Positions 6,261 through 8,625 of a stretch of DNA of 8,625 nt are shown in pieces. Under the pieces are notes generated by a model that had not been told where the DNA came from, searched no databases, and saw only the letters and a list, made by a program, of their open reading frames with translations. Source of the DNA: Bacilli bacterium. Lineage in GTDB: Bacteria > Bacillota_I > Bacilli_A > RF39 > UBA660. The DNA is taken from positions 1 through 8,625 of the forward strand of contig JAQVZV010000028.1 of the NCBI GenBank assembly GCA_028708005.1. The letters run 5' to 3'. Position numbers and translations under genes: made by a program. Numbering within the stretch: the first letter of the stretch is position 1; each line of letters begins with the position of its first letter.

Positions 6261-6276
6261 TATTTCCCGGGAAATA
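6261..6276. other. Noc-binding-type site between ffs and the parS cluster
   Basis: TATTTCCCGGGAAATA is identical over 14 bp to the B. subtilis Noc-binding sequence. It is the core of a perfect 24-bp palindrome at 6257-6280 with AAATT/AATTT flanks. Its centre is 46 bp from the nearest parS centre. It lies upstream of the SRP RNA promoter, clear of its -35. Binding by a Noc homologue is inferred from the exact match. Confidence 0.75.
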
Positions 6277-6306
6277 ATTTGTTATCTAATGGCAAACTTT
6301 TTCCTA

Positions 6307-6322
6307 TGTTTCACGTGGAACA
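6307..6322. other. parS site 1 (ParB/Spo0J binding)
   Basis: TGTTTCACGTGGAACA, read on the minus strand as TGTTCCACGTGAAACA, fits the near-universal parS consensus TGTTNCACGTGAAACA at every position. ParB loads at such sites, spreads, and recruits SMC to the origin region so that sister origins separate. This copy shares a 23-bp identical block with parS site 2. Confidence 0.92.
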
Positions 6323-6357
6323 TTGTCTTTAATATACTTATATTTTCCTCGCACCTA

Positions 6358-6373
6358 TGTTTCACGTGGAACA
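6358..6373. other. parS site 2 (ParB/Spo0J binding)
   Basis: This 16-mer is identical to site 1 and is centred 51 bp from it. It again fits the parS consensus at every position when read on the minus strand. Confidence 0.92.
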
Positions 6374-6395
6374 TTGCTTTTGAAATGTAATGTTA

Positions 6396-6435
6396 TTCTT
6401 TGTTTAATGTTTCACGTGAAACATTAAACAAAGAA
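6396..6435. repeat. Perfect 40-bp palindrome around parS site 3
   Basis: Left arm 6396-6415 and right arm 6416-6435 are exact reverse complements with no loop. parS site 3 occupies the central 16 bp, and TTCTTTGTTTAA/TTAAACAAAGAA form the outer arms. Its right end overlaps the gyrA terminator hairpin by 5 bp. No T-run follows on the minus strand, so this is not an ordinary terminator itself. Confidence 0.85.
6408..6423. other. parS site 3 (perfect palindrome)
   Basis: TGTTTCACGTGAAACA is the fully symmetrical parS sequence, centred 50 bp from site 2. It forms the heart of a much longer palindrome at 6396-6435 and lies only 18 bp downstream of the gyrA stop codon. Confidence 0.94.
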
Positions 6436-6457
6436 GGTGATTATTCACCTTCTTCAC
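6424..6457 (-). terminator. Candidate gyrA terminator hairpin
   Basis: On the gyrA transcript, AAGAAGGUGA and UCACCUUCUU (6445-6454 and 6431-6440) form a perfect 10-bp stem with a 4-nt AUAA loop. The stem is followed by the T-rich TGTTTAATGTTT. The gyrA stop codon TAA (6441-6443) is in the loop. The T-run is interrupted, so termination may be incomplete, but the stem is clear. A translating ribosome would have to leave before it could form. Confidence 0.55.
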
Positions 6458-8625
6458 ATTCTTTATCAACGTTGAATACAGCTGTAACTTTTTGCTCATC
6501 TTTTAATGTTATTAATCTGACACCTTGAGTTACTCTGCTCATCACAGATATTTGGTCAATTGGAATTCTGATTAACATGCCACTATCGGTGATAATTATT
6601 AAGTCTTGCGTGTCGTCTACAATCTTAAACGACACTATATTACCGTTTTTCTCCGTTGTATTAAGGGTTTTAACTCCTTTGCTCCCTCTGTGTGTAATTC
6701 TATATTCTTCCATCGATGTTCTTTTGCCATAACCATTTTCGGTAACAACTAGCACCTTCTTATCGTCTTCGGCGATTTCTACGCCAACACATGAAGCGGA
6801 ATCTAGATTAATGCCTCTTACGCCAGAAGCGGTCCTCCCCATAGTTCTTACTTCTTTTTCTTCAAATCTTACCATTCGACCTAATGAAGACGCTAATACT
6901 ATCTCATTTGATCCGTTAGTTTTGCGCACTCCAATGAGTTCGTCATCTTCTTTCAAGGTGATTGCGATTTTGCCGTTAGCTCTGATATTGTTGAACTCAG
7001 ACATTTCTACGCGTTTAACAAAACCACCTTTGGTTGCAAATAGCAACTTTGAATCCTTTTCGTCTTCCGACACGGACAGCATCGAGTTAACCACCTCGTC
7101 CCTTTCAATGGGCAACAAGTTAACAATTGGCAAACCTTTGGCTTGGCGGCTAAATTCAGGAATTGTGTATCCCTTCATGCGATATACCTTCCCTTTGTTC
7201 GTGAAGAACAAAATATAATCATGTGTTGTAAGGTTTATCAGATTTTGAACAAAGTCCTCTTCATTAGTTGTCATTCCTTTTACGCCAACTCCGCCTTTGT
7301 TCTGCAGTTTGTAAGTATCTGTTGGAATTCTTTTTATGTAACCCATATTAGTAAGGGTAACAATTATGTCCTCAACAGGTATAAGTGATTCGTCATCAAT
7401 ATATTCGGCAGATGTAATATCTATCAATGTCCTTCTTTTGTCACCATACTTTTCTTTGATCTCGATCATTTCATCTCTAACGATTGCAAGCACTTTTTCT
7501 TCACTTGCTAAGATAGCTTTTAGATTGATTATCAACTCTAGTAGTTCTTTCAGTTCGGCTTCTACTTTTTCTCTTTCAAGTCCTGTCAATCTCCTTAGCT
7601 TCATTTCAAGAATCGCTTCGGCTTGAATTATCGTTAATCCAAATCTTTCTACAAGCGCATTCTTTGCCTCTTCGTCATTCTTAGAGCTCTTTAATAATTT
7701 TATTATTTCGTCTATATGATCTAAAGCAATCTTTAACCCTTCCAAAATATGAGCGCGATTTTCTGCTTTCTCTAATTCAAATCTCGTTCTTCTGAATACA
7801 ATTTCACGTTGATGATCAATATATTTTTCAATTATTTGTTTTAATGTCAAAACTTTTGGTTGGCCATCTACTAAAGCCAACAGTATAATGCCATAACTAG
7901 TTTGGAGCATTGTGTTTTTGAACAGGTTGTTTAAAATAACATTAGCATTTGCATCCCTCTTTAATTCTACGACAATACGAACACCCTTAAAGTTAGATTC
8001 ATCACGAAGATCCGAAATCCCTTCAATAACCTTTTCCCTAACCAGGTCAGCTATTTTAGAAATTAAATTAGCCTTGTTTACTTGGTAAGGCAATTCGGTA
8101 ATAATAATCCGTTGATGATTGTTATGTTCTTCGATTTCAGCTTTGCCTCTAACAGCGATTATTCCTCTACCTGTTTCATAGGCTTTTTTTATGCCGCTAT
8201 TCCCCAGTATTGAAGCTCCTGTAGGGAAATCTGGCCCCTTTATAAAATCCATCAACTCTAATATTGATATTTCATGATTATCAATATATGCGACACAACC
8301 ATCAATAACCTCGGATAAATTATGAGGTGGAATATTGGTTGCCATTCCTACAGCTATACCCGTTCCTCCGTTAACCAAAATATTGGGTATTCTGCTTGGC
8401 AAAATAGCCGGTTCTTTTTCTTCACCTGTATAGTTGTCTACAAAATCAACGGTATCCTTGTTGATATCTCTTACCATTTCACTAGTAATTTTGGACATTC
8501 TTGCTTCGGTATATCGTTGAGCTGCTGCTCCATCACCATCCAATGATCCGAAGTTACCATGCCCGTCCACTAATGGATAACGATACGAGAAGTCTTGAGC
8601 CATCCTAACCATAGCATCATAAATA
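6441..8625 (-). CDS. gyrA: DNA gyrase subunit A, lacking its N-terminus (runs off the right edge)
   Basis: GyrA cuts and rejoins DNA and, with GyrB, introduces negative supercoils. The reading frame stays open to the window edge, so the first roughly 85 residues (E. coli numbering) lie outside. The visible part begins IYDAMVRMAQDFSYRYPLVD and includes the quinolone-region aspartate equivalent to E. coli D87. The active-site tyrosine (Y122 equivalent) is in AAAQRYTEARM, codon 8511-8513. Then come the winged-helix and tower domains, the coiled-coil arm with LRRLTGLEREKVEAEL near 7570-7610, and the C-terminal beta-pinwheel from about 7360 to the stop. The GyrA box is degenerate, reading QNKGGVG at 7284-7304 (see findings). 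The C-terminus is a short acidic KECEEGE. A ParC identity is less likely given a recognisable box and the location beside parS and tadA/dnaX. Confidence 0.96.
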   Translation of the reverse strand, partial: IYDAMVRMAQDFSYRYPLVDGHGNFGSLDGDGAAAQRYTEARMSKITSEMVRDINKDTVDFVDNYTGEEKEPAILPSRIPNILVNGGTGIAVGMATNIPPHNLSEVIDGCVAYIDNHEISILELMDFIKGPDFPTGASILGNSGIKKAYETGRGIIAVRGKAEIEEHNNHQRIIITELPYQVNKANLISKIADLVREKVIEGISDLRDESNFKGVRIVVELKRDANANVILNNLFKNTMLQTSYGIILLALVDGQPKVLTLKQIIEKYIDHQREIVFRRTRFELEKAENRAHILEGLKIALDHIDEIIKLLKSSKNDEEAKNALVERFGLTIIQAEAILEMKLRRLTGLEREKVEAELKELLELIINLKAILASEEKVLAIVRDEMIEIKEKYGDKRRTLIDITSAEYIDDESLIPVEDIIVTLTNMGYIKRIPTDTYKLQNKGGVGVKGMTTNEEDFVQNLINLTTHDYILFFTNKGKVYRMKGYTIPEFSRQAKGLPIVNLLPIERDEVVNSMLSVSEDEKDSKLLFATKGGFVKRVEMSEFNNIRANGKIAITLKEDDELIGVRKTNGSNEIVLASSLGRMVRFEEKEVRTMGRTASGVRGINLDSASCVGVEIAEDDKKVLVVTENGYGKRTSMEEYRITHRGSKGVKTLNTTEKNGNIVSFKIVDDTQDLIIITDSGMLIRIPIDQISVMSRVTQGVRLITLKDEQKVTAVFNVDKECEEGE

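Larger units (their letters stand above)
6303..6376. repeat. Direct repeat of a 23-bp block carrying parS
   Basis: The blocks 6303-6325 and 6354-6376 are identical over 23 bp (CCTA, then parS, then TTG), longer than the 16-bp site needs. The sequence between and beyond them is not repeated. This points to a recent local duplication of one parS copy rather than independent origin. Site 3 has different flanks and a different half-site. Confidence 0.8.

Noticed and set aside
6081..6440. A small protein gene or oriC/DnaA-box cluster in the gyrA-tadA spacer
   Set aside because: No open frame with a ribosome binding site was found, and I saw no cluster of TTATNCACA boxes. The spacer is explained by parS, the Noc-type site, the promoter and the SRP RNA.
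6811..7218. 135-codon open frame on the plus strand inside gyrA
   Set aside because: It lies antisense to a strongly conserved part of gyrA, has low-complexity serine/leucine composition and no convincing ribosome binding site.

Overview
This AT-rich window looks like a piece of a Firmicutes (Bacillota) chromosome near the replication origin, most likely from a Clostridia- or Tissierellia-like lineage. The evidence is the conserved gene order tadA/dnaX/ybaB/recR/bofA/holB/ricT/trmN6/rsmI next to gyrA, strong AGGAGG-type ribosome binding sites, and a BofA-family gene typical of endospore formers. TGA is used as a stop, so the code is standard. I cannot name a genus from the sequence alone.

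Every gene is on the minus strand, so transcription runs from high to low coordinates. At the right edge is gyrA (6441 to the edge, lacking its N-terminus), whose stop codon lies in the loop of a candidate terminator hairpin. The 6081-6440 spacer has no protein gene but is dense in sites. It holds three ParB parS sites about 50 bp apart, one sequence identical to the Bacillus subtilis Noc-binding site, and a promoter driving a short SRP RNA gene (ffs) with its own terminator. tadA follows. A short spacer with a probable promoter then leads into a compact operon: dnaX, ybaB, recR, bofA, holB, ricT, trmN6 and the start of rsmI, with small gaps or short overlaps throughout.

Functionally the operon joins clamp-loader subunits (DnaX and HolB), a DNA-repair pair (YbaB and RecR), a small membrane protein related to the pro-sigma-K inhibitor BofA, an Fe-S RNA-processing factor (RicT), and tRNA/rRNA modification enzymes (TrmN6, RsmI, with TadA upstream). 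The less ordinary material is in the DNA sites. parS and Noc-type sites lie side by side, a second Noc-type site is embedded in the ybaB coding sequence, a long palindrome overlaps the gyrA terminator, a hairpin hides the bofA ribosome binding site, and the SRP RNA is short and sits upstream of tadA. No CRISPR array, insertion sequence, prophage or tRNA/rRNA gene was seen.
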